6,746 nt of DNA from Bacillota bacterium (GCA_021810725.1 JAJZIE010000136.1:1-6746); one strand, 5' to 3'. Shown: positions 1 to 5,140, counted from the stretch's first letter. Notes: a model not told the origin generated them from the sequence alone. Program-made: numbers and translations.

Positions 1-1
1 T

Positions 2-1081
2 AAGCGTGAAGCGGAGAAGATCCTTGCACAAAAGTTGACCGAATACCAAAGCAGTGGTGCCGCACAAGCTGGTCGGCAAACCTTGGGCGAATACCTTGAC
101 CAGTGGCTTATAGACTCATGTGAGCCACGGCTGCGTGCAAACACAGTAAAGCAACGCCGTATTCTTATACGCGAGTACATCGCGCCGGAAATTGGTTACA
201 AGAGGCTGTCCTCTGTTGGCCCGCAGGACTTGATAAGGCTGTATCGTCACCTACTGAACAAGCCTCGCAAGGACGGCAAGGGAACTTTGTCTCCCCGTAC
301 TGTGGCGATCTGCCACACAATTCTGCACTCCGCCTTCAAAGAGGCGGTGGAGATGGGCATGCTGACGTCTAATCCGGCGTCGAAAGCGCATCCACCAAAG
401 CAGGAACGCCACGAGATCGTTCCCATGACACCTGACGAGGTGCGGGCGTTTCTCGCCGCTGCACAAGAAAGCCGCTACTACGCACTTTATGTTTTGGCCA
501 TCACGGCAGGGCTTCGCCTTGGAGAGCTCCTTGGCTTACGGTGGGTCGACGTGAATCTCGATGACGGGATGCTGTCGGTGCGGCACACCTTACTGCGGTC
601 AGGACGCACCGTACAGGCGCGGCTGGCTCCTACCAAGACCTCTTCTGGTAATCGGTCGCTGGCCCTAAGCGAGATGGCTTTGAGCGCCTTACGCGAGCAT
701 CGCCGCCGCCAGCTTGCGGAGCGTTTAGTCGCCGGCCCAGGGTGGACTGACTACGACCTTGTCTTCCCGAGCACGAAAGGCACCCCCTTAAGCGACACCC
801 ACCTGCGCAGTCGCGACTACGCCCGCGTACTCAAGCGCGCTGGCTTATCGCACTTCAGGCCACACGACATGCGCCACACGATGGCGACTCTTCTGCTGGC
901 CGAGGGCGTCCACCCGAAAATCGTCCAAGAGCGTCTAGGCCACAGCCGTATCGACATGACCATGGACACGTACAGCCATGTCCTACCCAACCTGCAACGT
1001 GAGGCAGCAAACAGGCTGGACGCAGTGATCAGCGGCACGCGAAATGGAAACCGCCAAACTGGAACCAAGAAAAAGCGTTAG
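2..1081 (+). CDS. Tyrosine recombinase / phage-type integrase (5' end outside window)
   Basis: Site-specific recombinase that would integrate and excise a mobile element. The frame is open from base 2, so the TTG at 35 is probably not the real start; 11 codons precede it (KREAEKILAQKL), resembling the end of the arm-type DNA-binding domain seen in integrases of this type. Counting from the TTG codon, a SAM-like core-binding domain covers about residues 15-110 and the catalytic domain about 130-325. The full catalytic set is visible: Arg161 (GLRLGE), Lys201, His277 and Arg280 (PHDMRH), His303 (LGH) and nucleophile Tyr313 (DTYSH), so the enzyme looks intact. The C-terminus is a basic tail. Six or more TTA leucine codons and lower apparent GC than the genes to the right fit horizontal acquisition. 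The gene ends 94 bp from the tRNA-Arg 3' end, the usual place for an element's integrase. Confidence 0.93.
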   Translation, partial: KREAEKILAQKLTEYQSSGAAQAGRQTLGEYLDQWLIDSCEPRLRANTVKQRRILIREYIAPEIGYKRLSSVGPQDLIRLYRHLLNKPRKDGKGTLSPRTVAICHTILHSAFKEAVEMGMLTSNPASKAHPPKQERHEIVPMTPDEVRAFLAAAQESRYYALYVLAITAGLRLGELLGLRWVDVNLDDGMLSVRHTLLRSGRTVQARLAPTKTSSGNRSLALSEMALSALREHRRRQLAERLVAGPGWTDYDLVFPSTKGTPLSDTHLRSRDYARVLKRAGLSHFRPHDMRHTMATLLLAEGVHPKIVQERLGHSRIDMTMDTYSHVLPNLQREAANRLDAVISGTRNGNRQTGTKKKR

Positions 1082-1093
1082 CAAAGCGTTAGC
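1072..1093 (+). repeat. 11-bp tandem direct repeat across the integrase stop
   Basis: AAAGCGTTAGC occurs twice head to tail (1072-1082 and 1083-1093). The first copy contains the integrase TAG stop codon. Lying between integrase and attachment site, it could be a pair of arm-type or excisionase binding sites, but this is inference from position only; a chance duplication is possible. Confidence 0.6.
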
Positions 1094-1098
1094 AAGAG

Positions 1099-1138
1099 CA
1101 GAGACCGAGGCACTCCATCGAGAGTGCCTCGGTCTCTG
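1099..1138. terminator. Perfect 17-bp inverted repeat between integrase and tRNA, possible bidirectional terminator
   Basis: CAGAGACCGAGGCACTC (1099-1115) pairs perfectly with 1122-1138 around a 6-nt loop (CATCGA). It lies just past the integrase stop and downstream of the minus-strand tRNA, so it could end transcription from both sides. Neither side has a proper T-run next to the stem, so it is not a textbook intrinsic terminator; it might instead be a structured part of the element's attachment region. The inverted repeat itself is certain, the role is not. Confidence 0.5.
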
Positions 1139-1142
1139 TAAT

Positions 1143-1157
1143 CCGCTCCTGGAGCGG
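1143..1157. repeat. Short hairpin downstream of tRNA-Arg
   Basis: CCGCTC / GAGCGG forms a 6-bp stem with a 3-nt loop, followed on the plus strand by GGTTTC. It sits 18 bp beyond the encoded CCA of the tRNA. It could help end or process the tRNA transcript, or act as a weak second terminator for the integrase. No T-run follows on the minus strand. Confidence 0.3.
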
Positions 1158-1175
1158 GTTTCGGGGCTTCAAACT

Positions 1176-1213
1176 TGGCGCGCCCGGCAGGATTCGAACC
1201 TGCGGCCTCTTGC
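1176..1213. other. Probable integrase attachment site (att) in the tRNA-Arg 3' half; approximate limits
   Basis: Tyrosine integrases of this type commonly recombine in the 3' half of a tRNA gene and rebuild the intact tRNA. Here the integrase lies directly off the 3' end of tRNA-Arg(CCG), and the tRNA is complete through its CCA. The crossover core is therefore most likely within the T-arm/acceptor part (from the CCA complement at 1176 up to near the anticodon stem). The element would extend leftward. The second copy of this sequence, which would define the other end, is not in the window, so the limits are a guess from known families. Confidence 0.5.
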
Positions 1214-1251
1214 TCCGGAGGCAAGCGCTCTATCCACTGAGCTACGGGCGC
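1176..1251 (-). tRNA. tRNA-Arg, anticodon CCG, with encoded CCA
   Basis: Read on the minus strand, 76 nt fold into a complete cloverleaf. Acceptor GCGCCCG (5' end at 1251) pairs with CGGGCGC, followed by discriminator G and an encoded CCA at 1178-1176. The D-arm is GCUC/GAGC, the anticodon stem CUUGC/GCAAG with loop CUCCGGA, the variable loop is five bases (AGGCC), and the T-arm is GCAGG-UUCGAAU-CCUGC. Anticodon CCG (1218-1216) reads the arginine codon CGG, which is used in the GC-rich genes here. No mismatches are visible in any stem, so the gene looks functional despite the integration next to its 3' end. Confidence 0.97.
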
Positions 1252-1264
1252 GTAACGCAGACGT

Positions 1265-1294
1265 ATTGTAGCATCGCACCGGAGTACGGCGCAA
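1265..1294 (-). promoter_or_regulatory. Extended -10 promoter for tRNA-Arg
   Basis: On the minus strand TGCTACAAT forms an extended -10 element (hexamer at 1270-1265), with TTGCGC (1294-1289) 18 bp upstream as a partial -35. The start of transcription would be near 1258, about 7 bases before the tRNA 5' end. The -35 lies just past the hxlR stop codon, so the tRNA may also be reached by read-through from hxlR. Confidence 0.6.
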
Positions 1295-1297
1295 ACA

Positions 1298-1639
1298 TCA
1301 AGGTTCTGACGAAGGGTGCGCCGACTCGAACTTCATCCATTTGTCCGCCCAGGCCTGAATGGACTGCACGACGGCTTCGAGTTCGCGGCCCTTGTCGGTG
1401 AGTTCGTACAGGATGAGAACCGGCCTGCAGGCCTGCACCTCACGGCGCACGAGACCCTCCTCCTCGAACTCCCGCAGCCGCTCGGAAAGAAGCCGTTCCG
1501 ATAGATCTGGCACCTGCTCGCGGAACTCGTGGAAGCGGCGGGGTCCACCCATGAGCACGCGCAGGATGAGACCGCTCCACTTCTTGCCGAGCAGCAGCGC
1601 GGCTTGCTGGTAGCGCGGGCACATCCGATCGTAACCCAT
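1298..1639 (-). CDS. HxlR-family (DUF24) winged-helix transcriptional regulator
   Basis: A 113-residue MarR-like winged-helix regulator of the HxlR/DUF24 family, cytoplasmic and expected to bind DNA as a dimer. Family hallmarks are present in order: Cys7 near the N-terminus (MCPRYQ), LLGKKWSGLIL (about 16-26), GGPRRFHEFR (31-40), the recognition helix around LSERLLSERLREFEEEGLV (46-64), the wing, and YELTDKG (78-84). In characterised members such as YodB and HypR the N-terminal cysteine senses electrophiles or oxidants; that role here is inference. The frame also opens at a GTG at 1678, but ATG 1639 is chosen because GGGAGG lies 10 bases upstream and the family normally starts just before this Cys. 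A second Cys (71) sits in the wing, where family members usually carry a proline-rich PP-x-VEY motif. It diverges from the protease gene across a shared operator region. Confidence 0.93.
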   Translation of the reverse strand: MGYDRMCPRYQQAALLLGKKWSGLILRVLMGGPRRFHEFREQVPDLSERLLSERLREFEEEGLVRREVQACRPVLILYELTDKGRELEAVVQSIQAWADKWMKFESAHPSSEP

Positions 1640-1662
1640 GTCCCTTTCGCCTCCCGCGACGG

Positions 1663-1671
1663 ATTGTAGCA
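1663..1671 (-). promoter_or_regulatory. Extended -10 promoter for hxlR-type gene
   Basis: TGCTACAAT on the minus strand (hexamer at 1668-1663) is an extended -10 element with no good -35, as allowed for this class. Transcription would start near 1656, right at the Shine-Dalgarno site, giving a leader of only about 17 nt. The region upstream of it (about 1680-1700) carries the GTAAGTAC repeats, so the regulator could control its own gene. Confidence 0.5.
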
Positions 1672-1678
1672 CATGCAC

Positions 1679-1707
1679 TTGACAAAAGTAAGTACATTAC
1701 CTACCGT
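1679..1707 (+). promoter_or_regulatory. Promoter for protease-dsrE unit
   Basis: A consensus -35 TTGACA (1679-1684) is followed after 17 bp by TACCGT (1702-1707), a weak -10 that matches the consensus at three positions. The spacer is filled by the left operator half (GTAAGTACATTAC), so regulator binding would block polymerase. A weak -10 with a perfect -35 suits a regulated promoter. Confidence 0.5.
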
Positions 1708-1734
1708 TCCCATCAGGTACTTACGCAAGGTAAG
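1687..1734. promoter_or_regulatory. Probable HxlR operator cluster
   Basis: GTAAGTAC (1688-1695) and GTACTTAC (1717-1724) are exact inverted repeats. Each is also part of a smaller dyad: GTAA-N5-TTAC (1688-1700) and CTTAC-N5-GTAAG (1720-1734). DUF24/HxlR regulators typically bind such GTA-rich dyads in the intergenic region beside their own gene. The cluster overlaps the spacer and -10 of the rightward promoter and lies just upstream of the hxlR -10. Two dyads suggest two dimers; that and the repressor role are inference. Confidence 0.7.
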
Positions 1735-1740
1735 CGTCAC

Positions 1741-1754
1741 CGGCCGCGCGGCCG
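1741..1754 (+). repeat. 14-bp palindrome in the protease mRNA leader
   Basis: CGGCCGCGCGGCCG is a perfect palindrome lying between the HxlR operator and the protease ribosome-binding site (1765-1771). In mRNA it could form a small hairpin upstream of the Shine-Dalgarno site. In this GC-rich DNA it may be chance; no function is assigned. Confidence 0.4.
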
Positions 1755-1777
1755 CCTGGATGGGAAAGGGGAACATC

Positions 1778-2704
1778 ATGAACGAGCACATGGGGCTCCA
1801 GGTGTCGCGGGAGATCCAGGAGGCGGCTGCCAAGGTCGGTCCGGCGGTGGTGAGGGTCGAGGCGGAGGGCGCGGCAGGCGTCGGCATGGGATCTGGCGTG
1901 CTTGTCGACGCCGCGCGCGGGGAGGTCGTGACGAACGCCCACGTCGTCCATGAGCGCGACGAGGTGGCGGTCACGTTCCACGACGGTGTGACCCGCGGCG
2001 GCGAGGTGGTCGCCTATGACCGGCTCTACGACCTGGCGCTCGTGCGCACGCGCCCGCCGGTGCAGCGGGATCTCGCGCTCGCGTCCGCAGAGGATCTGCG
2101 GCCGGGCGAACTCGTGCTAGCGGTAGGCAACCCCTTCGGGTTCGACTGGACCGTGACACTCGGCGTCGTCTCGGCGGTGGAGCGCATGGTCGGCCCGCTC
2201 GACGGGCTCGTGCAGACCGACGCGGCGATCAACCCCGGCAACTCGGGCGGGGCGCTCGCGGATCTCGAGGGGCGTCTTGTCGGGATTCCGACCATGATCG
2301 TCGCCGCCGGCCAGAATCTCGGCTTCGCGATCCCCGCCTGGCAGGTGGAACTGGCCTTGGGGCAGTTCAGGCAACTCGGCAGGGCCCAGCACCCCTGGAT
2401 TGGCATCCGTGGCGCGACAGAGGTCGTGTCGCCCGAGATCGCCGCCATGCTCGAGCTGCCCGAGCAGCGTGGGGTGGTCGCGGTCACCGTCGAGGAAGGC
2501 GGGCCGGCCGAGGCGGCCGGACTCATTGCGTTCGACGTCATCACCGCGGCCGGCGGCACGCCGACGCCATCGCTTGCGGCGCTGAGGCGCGTAGTGCGCG
2601 GGACGCCCGTCGGCGAGGCGCTCGAACTCAGGATCGTGCGCCACGGCAATCCTGCGACAAGGCAGGTGCGCGTGCGCGAGCTGCCTCCCGTCTACACGCG
2701 GTAG
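1778..2704 (+). CDS. Trypsin-like serine protease with C-terminal PDZ domain (S1C/Deg-HtrA type)
   Basis: A 308-residue serine endoprotease of the HtrA/Deg group, which degrades or checks misfolded proteins. The protease domain covers about residues 12-200 with the complete triad: His55 (TNAHVV), Asp85 (YDLALV) and Ser156 (INPGNSGGA). A single PDZ domain (about 205-300) begins at PWIGI and contains the GPAEAAGL segment. ATG 1778 is chosen because AAAGGGG lies 6 bases upstream; the frame is open back to 1673, but that stretch contains the promoter and operator. From this start there is no signal peptide or membrane anchor, whereas most bacterial HtrA proteins have one, so a cytoplasmic location is inferred. 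It is the first gene rightward from the HxlR operator, and the DsrE-like gene follows 31 bp later, probably in the same transcript. Confidence 0.93.
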   Translation: MNEHMGLQVSREIQEAAAKVGPAVVRVEAEGAAGVGMGSGVLVDAARGEVVTNAHVVHERDEVAVTFHDGVTRGGEVVAYDRLYDLALVRTRPPVQRDLALASAEDLRPGELVLAVGNPFGFDWTVTLGVVSAVERMVGPLDGLVQTDAAINPGNSGGALADLEGRLVGIPTMIVAAGQNLGFAIPAWQVELALGQFRQLGRAQHPWIGIRGATEVVSPEIAAMLELPEQRGVVAVTVEEGGPAEAAGLIAFDVITAAGGTPTPSLAALRRVVRGTPVGEALELRIVRHGNPATRQVRVRELPPVYTR

Positions 2705-2735
2705 ATGTGAGTAAGTAGACCAGGAGGTGTCCGAG

Positions 2736-3074
2736 ATGGCGAAGATCGCGAGCTGGATTACCGCGGGACCCGGACAGGAGGGCAAGGCGCTAGCCGGTGT
2801 GCGCATCGCGGCGCGCCTCAGGAGCAGCGGCAAGGCGGAAACCAAAGTCGTGTTCTTCGGGCCGGGCGTGCAGCTGCTGGACGAGGCACAGGGTGAACTG
2901 CGCGAGGCGCTCGAGTCGCTCAAGGGCGCCGGCGTGCCTATCCTCGCCTGCCAGTTCAACGCGCAGCAGCTCGGCGCGACCGACCGGCTCAAGGCATACG
3001 GCGTCGATCTGCAGGGCGCGGGGGATGTGCTCGTCCAGCTGACCGACGAAGGCTACCAGGTGGTCGGTTACTGA
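2736..3074 (+). CDS. DsrE-like family protein
   Basis: A 112-residue cytoplasmic protein resembling the DsrE/DsrF sulfur-relay fold. Recognisable segments are VVFFGPGVQLL (about 38-48), a helix ending in SLKGAGVPILAC (61-72) with the family-type cysteine Cys72, and a C-terminal strand ending GYQVVGY. In DsrE and TusD the cysteine carries sulfur as a persulfide; many small stand-alone members have no known function, so a sulfur-carrier role is only possible. ATG 2736 is preferred over GTG 2727 because AGGAGG (2722-2727) lies 8 bases upstream and overlaps that GTG. It lies 31 bp after the protease stop with no terminator visible between, suggesting co-transcription and control by the HxlR-type regulator. 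No clear terminator follows it. Confidence 0.82.
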   Translation: MAKIASWITAGPGQEGKALAGVRIAARLRSSGKAETKVVFFGPGVQLLDEAQGELREALESLKGAGVPILACQFNAQQLGATDRLKAYGVDLQGAGDVLVQLTDEGYQVVGY

Positions 3075-3087
3075 CGCGGCGAAACGC

Positions 3088-3116
3088 TCGTAACGTGGCA
3101 CGATCGGTGCTAGCAT
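3088..3116 (+). promoter_or_regulatory. Promoter of the thiamine operon
   Basis: TGCTAGCAT (3108-3116) is an extended -10 element. The -35 at 17 bp (TCGTAA, 3088-3093) is poor. The predicted start, near 3123, falls right at the 5' edge of the TPP aptamer, which supports the call. It lies directly after the DsrE-like gene, so weak read-through from that gene is also possible. Confidence 0.45.
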
Positions 3117-3126
3117 GGACGCAGGA

Positions 3127-3214
3127 CCGCTAGGGGAGCCTCGACGAGGCTGAGAGGCAGCGTGGCTGCCGACCCTTCGAACCTGAACTGGGTGATACCA
3201 GCGTAGGGAAGCGA
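3127..3214 (+). ncRNA. TPP (THI-box) riboswitch aptamer
   Basis: Binds thiamine pyrophosphate in the nascent mRNA and switches the operon off when TPP is plentiful. P1 is CGCT (3128-3131) with AGCG (3210-3213). P2 is GGG (3134-3136) with CCC (3173-3175). P3 is AGCCTC/GAGGCT (3137-3151). The pyrimidine-binding CTGAGA is at 3150-3155, followed by an optional P3a stem (GGCAG/CTGCC, 3156-3170). CTTCGAACCTGA leads into P5 (CTGG/CCAG, 3188-3201), and the conserved GCGTAGGGAAG is at 3201-3211. All hallmark parts are present, so the class assignment is firm. Confidence 0.97.
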
Positions 3215-3225
3215 CCGCACGTCGG

Positions 3226-3254
3226 ACCGCCACCCTGCGTGGGTGGCGGTTTCT
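3226..3254 (+). terminator. Intrinsic terminator of the TPP riboswitch
   Basis: ACCGCCACCC (3226-3235) and GGGTGGCGGT (3241-3250) form a perfect 10-bp stem with a 5-nt loop, followed by TTCT after the final stem T. It lies 12 nt beyond the aptamer and before the ribosome-binding site (3264-3269), so control is most likely by premature termination. The U-tract is short and interrupted. I could not settle the antiterminator: GGGTG (3190-3194) can pair with CACCC (3231-3235), but this is weak. Confidence 0.85.
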
Positions 3255-3276
3255 ACATAGGCCAGGAGGTATGATC

Positions 3277-4335
3277 ATGCCCGAGCTTCCCGCCGTAGGC
3301 AAGATATCGCCGGAGATCTTCCAGGACCTCATTTACCCGCGGCTCGGTTCCGCCCGACGCGAGGTGCTCGTCGGACCGCGCTCCGGCGTGGATATCGCCG
3401 TGGTGCGCACAGCACCGGGCCGCGTCATGGCGACGACCTGCGACCCCGTGTTCGTCGTTCCGCAGTACGGTATGAAGCGCGCAGCCTGGTTCGCGATCCA
3501 CATCCTTGCCTCCGACGTGGCCACGTCCGGCCTTCCGCCCGCCTATATGGCGATCGATCTCAACCTGCCGCTCGAGATCACGGAGAGCGAACTCACGGAG
3601 CTCTGGGACGGCATGCATCGGACGTCCGAGGATCTCGGCATGGCGGTGATTTCCGGGCACACGGCGCGCTACGAGGGCTGCGCCTACCCGATGGTGGGCG
3701 GGGCGACGGTGATCGCCGTGGGCGACGAGGACAAGTACGTGACACCGGAAATGGCTAGGCCCGGCGATGTCGTCCTGTGCACGAAGGGCGCCGCGATCGA
3801 GGCGACGGGGCTCTTCGGCGTCACCTTCCCCGATCAGCTGGCGCAGCGCATCGGCGGCGAGCTTGCGCAGAGGGCGCAGGACCTCTTCTACCAGATGAGC
3901 GTCGTGCGCGACGCCATGGCTGCCGCCGGCTACGGTGTGCGCGAACACGGTGTCACCGCGATGCACGACGCGACGGAATGCGGCGTTCTCGGGGGCGTAT
4001 TCGAGATCGCGCAGGCGTCGCGCGTCGGCGTTCGGCTCGACACGCGTGCAGTACCGGTGCGCGAGGAGACCGCGGCGCTTTGCCGATACCTCGGCATCGA
4101 CCCCCTGGCTGCGATCTCCGAAGGCACGCTTCTCCTCACGGCACGCCCCGACCACGCGGACGGCGTGGTGAGAACTCTTGCCGCCGAAGGCATCGAGGCC
4201 CAGCCGATCGGCGAGATCCTGCCCGAGGAACGCGGCATGGTCCGCACGACGGACACGGGCGACGAGGAACTCCGGCATCCCGGCGTCGACCCCTTCTGGG
4301 CCGCGTATGGTAGGGCCCTTGAGCAGGGGCTGTGA
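3277..4335 (+). CDS. AIR synthase-related protein (PurM/HypE/ThiL superfamily), TPP-controlled
   Basis: A 352-residue protein with both halves of the PurM-type ATP-binding fold. N-terminal domain features are SGVDIAVV (36-43), the acidic metal/ATP segment at ASDVATSG (78-85) and SGHTARYEG (126-134). C-terminal domain features are GDVVLCTKG (163-171), HDATECGVLGG (230-240) and SEGTLLLT (281-288). ATG 3277 is chosen because AGGAGG (3264-3269) lies 7 bases upstream; the ATG at 3271 is too close. It ends without the PRIC-type cysteine tail that HypE needs, and no hydrogenase genes are nearby, so a hydrogenase maturation role is unlikely. As first gene after a TPP riboswitch and before thiD, it probably acts in thiamine metabolism. 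ThiL (thiamine-phosphate kinase) is in the same superfamily, so a kinase or other ATP-using step is plausible but unproven. Its stop overlaps the thiD start. Confidence 0.85.
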   Translation: MPELPAVGKISPEIFQDLIYPRLGSARREVLVGPRSGVDIAVVRTAPGRVMATTCDPVFVVPQYGMKRAAWFAIHILASDVATSGLPPAYMAIDLNLPLEITESELTELWDGMHRTSEDLGMAVISGHTARYEGCAYPMVGGATVIAVGDEDKYVTPEMARPGDVVLCTKGAAIEATGLFGVTFPDQLAQRIGGELAQRAQDLFYQMSVVRDAMAAAGYGVREHGVTAMHDATECGVLGGVFEIAQASRVGVRLDTRAVPVREETAALCRYLGIDPLAAISEGTLLLTARPDHADGVVRTLAAEGIEAQPIGEILPEERGMVRTTDTGDEELRHPGVDPFWAAYGRALEQGL

Positions 4336-5138
4336 AACCGGCGCGCATCCTCACCGTCGCCGGTTCCGACAGCGGCGGCGGCGCGGGCATTGAGGCCGAC
4401 ATCAAGACGATCGAGCGCCTCGGTGGCTACGCCATGGCGGCCGTCACCTCGGTGACGGCCCAGAACACCCTGGGCGTGCAGGGCATCTGGCCCCTGCCGC
4501 CCGAGGCGATCGAGACCCAGATCCGCTCCTGCCGCGAGGACATCGGCGTGGACGCCGCCAAATGCGGCATGCTCGGCGGCACGGAGGTGGTGGAGGCAGC
4601 AGCGGTGGGCCTCGCCGCGATCGATGGCCTGCGGCTTGTGGTGGACCCGGTGATGCGCGCCAAGGGCGGCGACCGGCTGCTGGCCCCCGACGCCGAACAG
4701 GCCTTGCGGCGCCTGATCTTGCCGCTTGCGTCGCTCGTGACGCCGAACCTGCCAGAGGCCTCCGCCTTGGTCGGGTACGAGGTGAAGAGCGCGAAGGAGC
4801 GCGAGCGGGCGGCGCAGGAACTCGTCGAGATGGGGGCCGCGGCCGCGCTCATCAAGGGCGGCCACGGCGACGGCGATGAGCTCGAGGACCTTCTGTACGA
4901 CGGCAGCCGGTTCTACCGCTACCGGGCGCGGCGCATCGACACGCGGCATACCCACGGAACGGGATGCACGCTGTCCGCGGCGATCGCGACGGGACTCGGT
5001 CAGGGCCTCGATCTGCCGGCCGCGGTAGCGCGGGCCATCGCCTACGTACAGACGGCCATCCGCCTCGCGCCCGGACTTGGCGGCGGCCACGGGCCGCTCG
5101 ACCACCATGCCGGCCAGTCCGCATGGCAGGAGGGCTGA
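4332..5138 (+). CDS. thiD: Hydroxymethylpyrimidine / phosphomethylpyrimidine kinase ThiD
   Basis: Cytoplasmic ribokinase-fold kinase of 268 residues that phosphorylates HMP to HMP-P and then HMP-PP, the pyrimidine donor for thiamine phosphate synthase. Diagnostic segments: VAGSDSGGGAGIEADIKT (9-26), VTSVTAQNT (38-46), VDPVM (104-108), TPNLPEA (137-143), IKGGHG (174-179) and the anion-hole/catalytic HGTGCTLSAAI (208-218) with Cys212. Length is normal for the family. The GTG start overlaps the preceding stop as GTGA, indicating translational coupling. The CDS ends inside the Shine-Dalgarno region of tenA. A perfect 10-bp inverted repeat lies at 4439-4460 inside the gene. Bifunctional HMP/HMP-P activity is standard for ThiD; a pyridoxal kinase-like side activity cannot be excluded. 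Confidence 0.96.
   Translation: MKPARILTVAGSDSGGGAGIEADIKTIERLGGYAMAAVTSVTAQNTLGVQGIWPLPPEAIETQIRSCREDIGVDAAKCGMLGGTEVVEAAAVGLAAIDGLRLVVDPVMRAKGGDRLLAPDAEQALRRLILPLASLVTPNLPEASALVGYEVKSAKERERAAQELVEMGAAAALIKGGHGDGDELEDLLYDGSRFYRYRARRIDTRHTHGTGCTLSAAIATGLGQGLDLPAAVARAIAYVQTAIRLAPGLGGGHGPLDHHAGQSAWQEG
4439..4460 (+). repeat. Perfect 10-bp inverted repeat inside thiD
   Basis: GGCCGTCACC (4439-4448) and GGTGACGGCC (4451-4460) are exact reverse complements with a 2-bp centre; in RNA this would fold as about a 9-bp hairpin. It encodes part of the conserved AVTSVTA segment, so repeated Val-Thr codons partly explain it. No T-run follows, so it is not a terminator. Confidence 0.6.
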
Positions 5139-5140
5139 TC

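Noticed and set aside
1044..1271. 75-aa rightward ORF containing QDSNLRPLAPEASALSTELRA-like sequence
   Set aside because: It is the tRNA-Arg gene read on the opposite strand; this peptide is a familiar spurious product of antisense tRNA. Its start also lies within the integrase.
1422..1433. GGCCTGCAGGCC palindrome inside the HxlR gene
   Set aside because: Lies in coding sequence for the wing region; likely chance in GC-rich DNA and with no further context.
1673..1777. Longer protease start with extra N-terminal residues
   Set aside because: This stretch holds the -35, the -10 and the operator dyads, and ATG 1778 has its own Shine-Dalgarno site.
2117..2992. 291-aa leftward ORF over the protease and DsrE genes
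   Set aside because: Shadow frame in GC-rich DNA: it crosses two well-supported genes on the other strand, has Arg/His/Pro-rich composition and shows no domain.
3253..4278. 341-aa leftward ORF opposite the PurM-like gene
   Set aside because: Antisense shadow of a clear protein-coding gene, with a composition typical of reverse-frame GC-rich sequence and no recognisable motif.
3277..4335. Hydrogenase maturation protein HypE
   Set aside because: The fold matches, but the C-terminal cysteine tail that accepts the carbamoyl group is missing and the context is thiamine metabolism.
3930..5108. 392-aa leftward ORF opposite the PurM-like gene and thiD
   Set aside because: Long only because stop codons are rare in this frame; it runs across a gene boundary and covers conserved ThiD motifs on the plus strand.
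4964..5140. N-terminal extension of TenA
   Set aside because: It lies within thiD, is Arg/Pro-rich and has no TenA homology; the AGGAGG at 5128-5133 points to TTG 5141.
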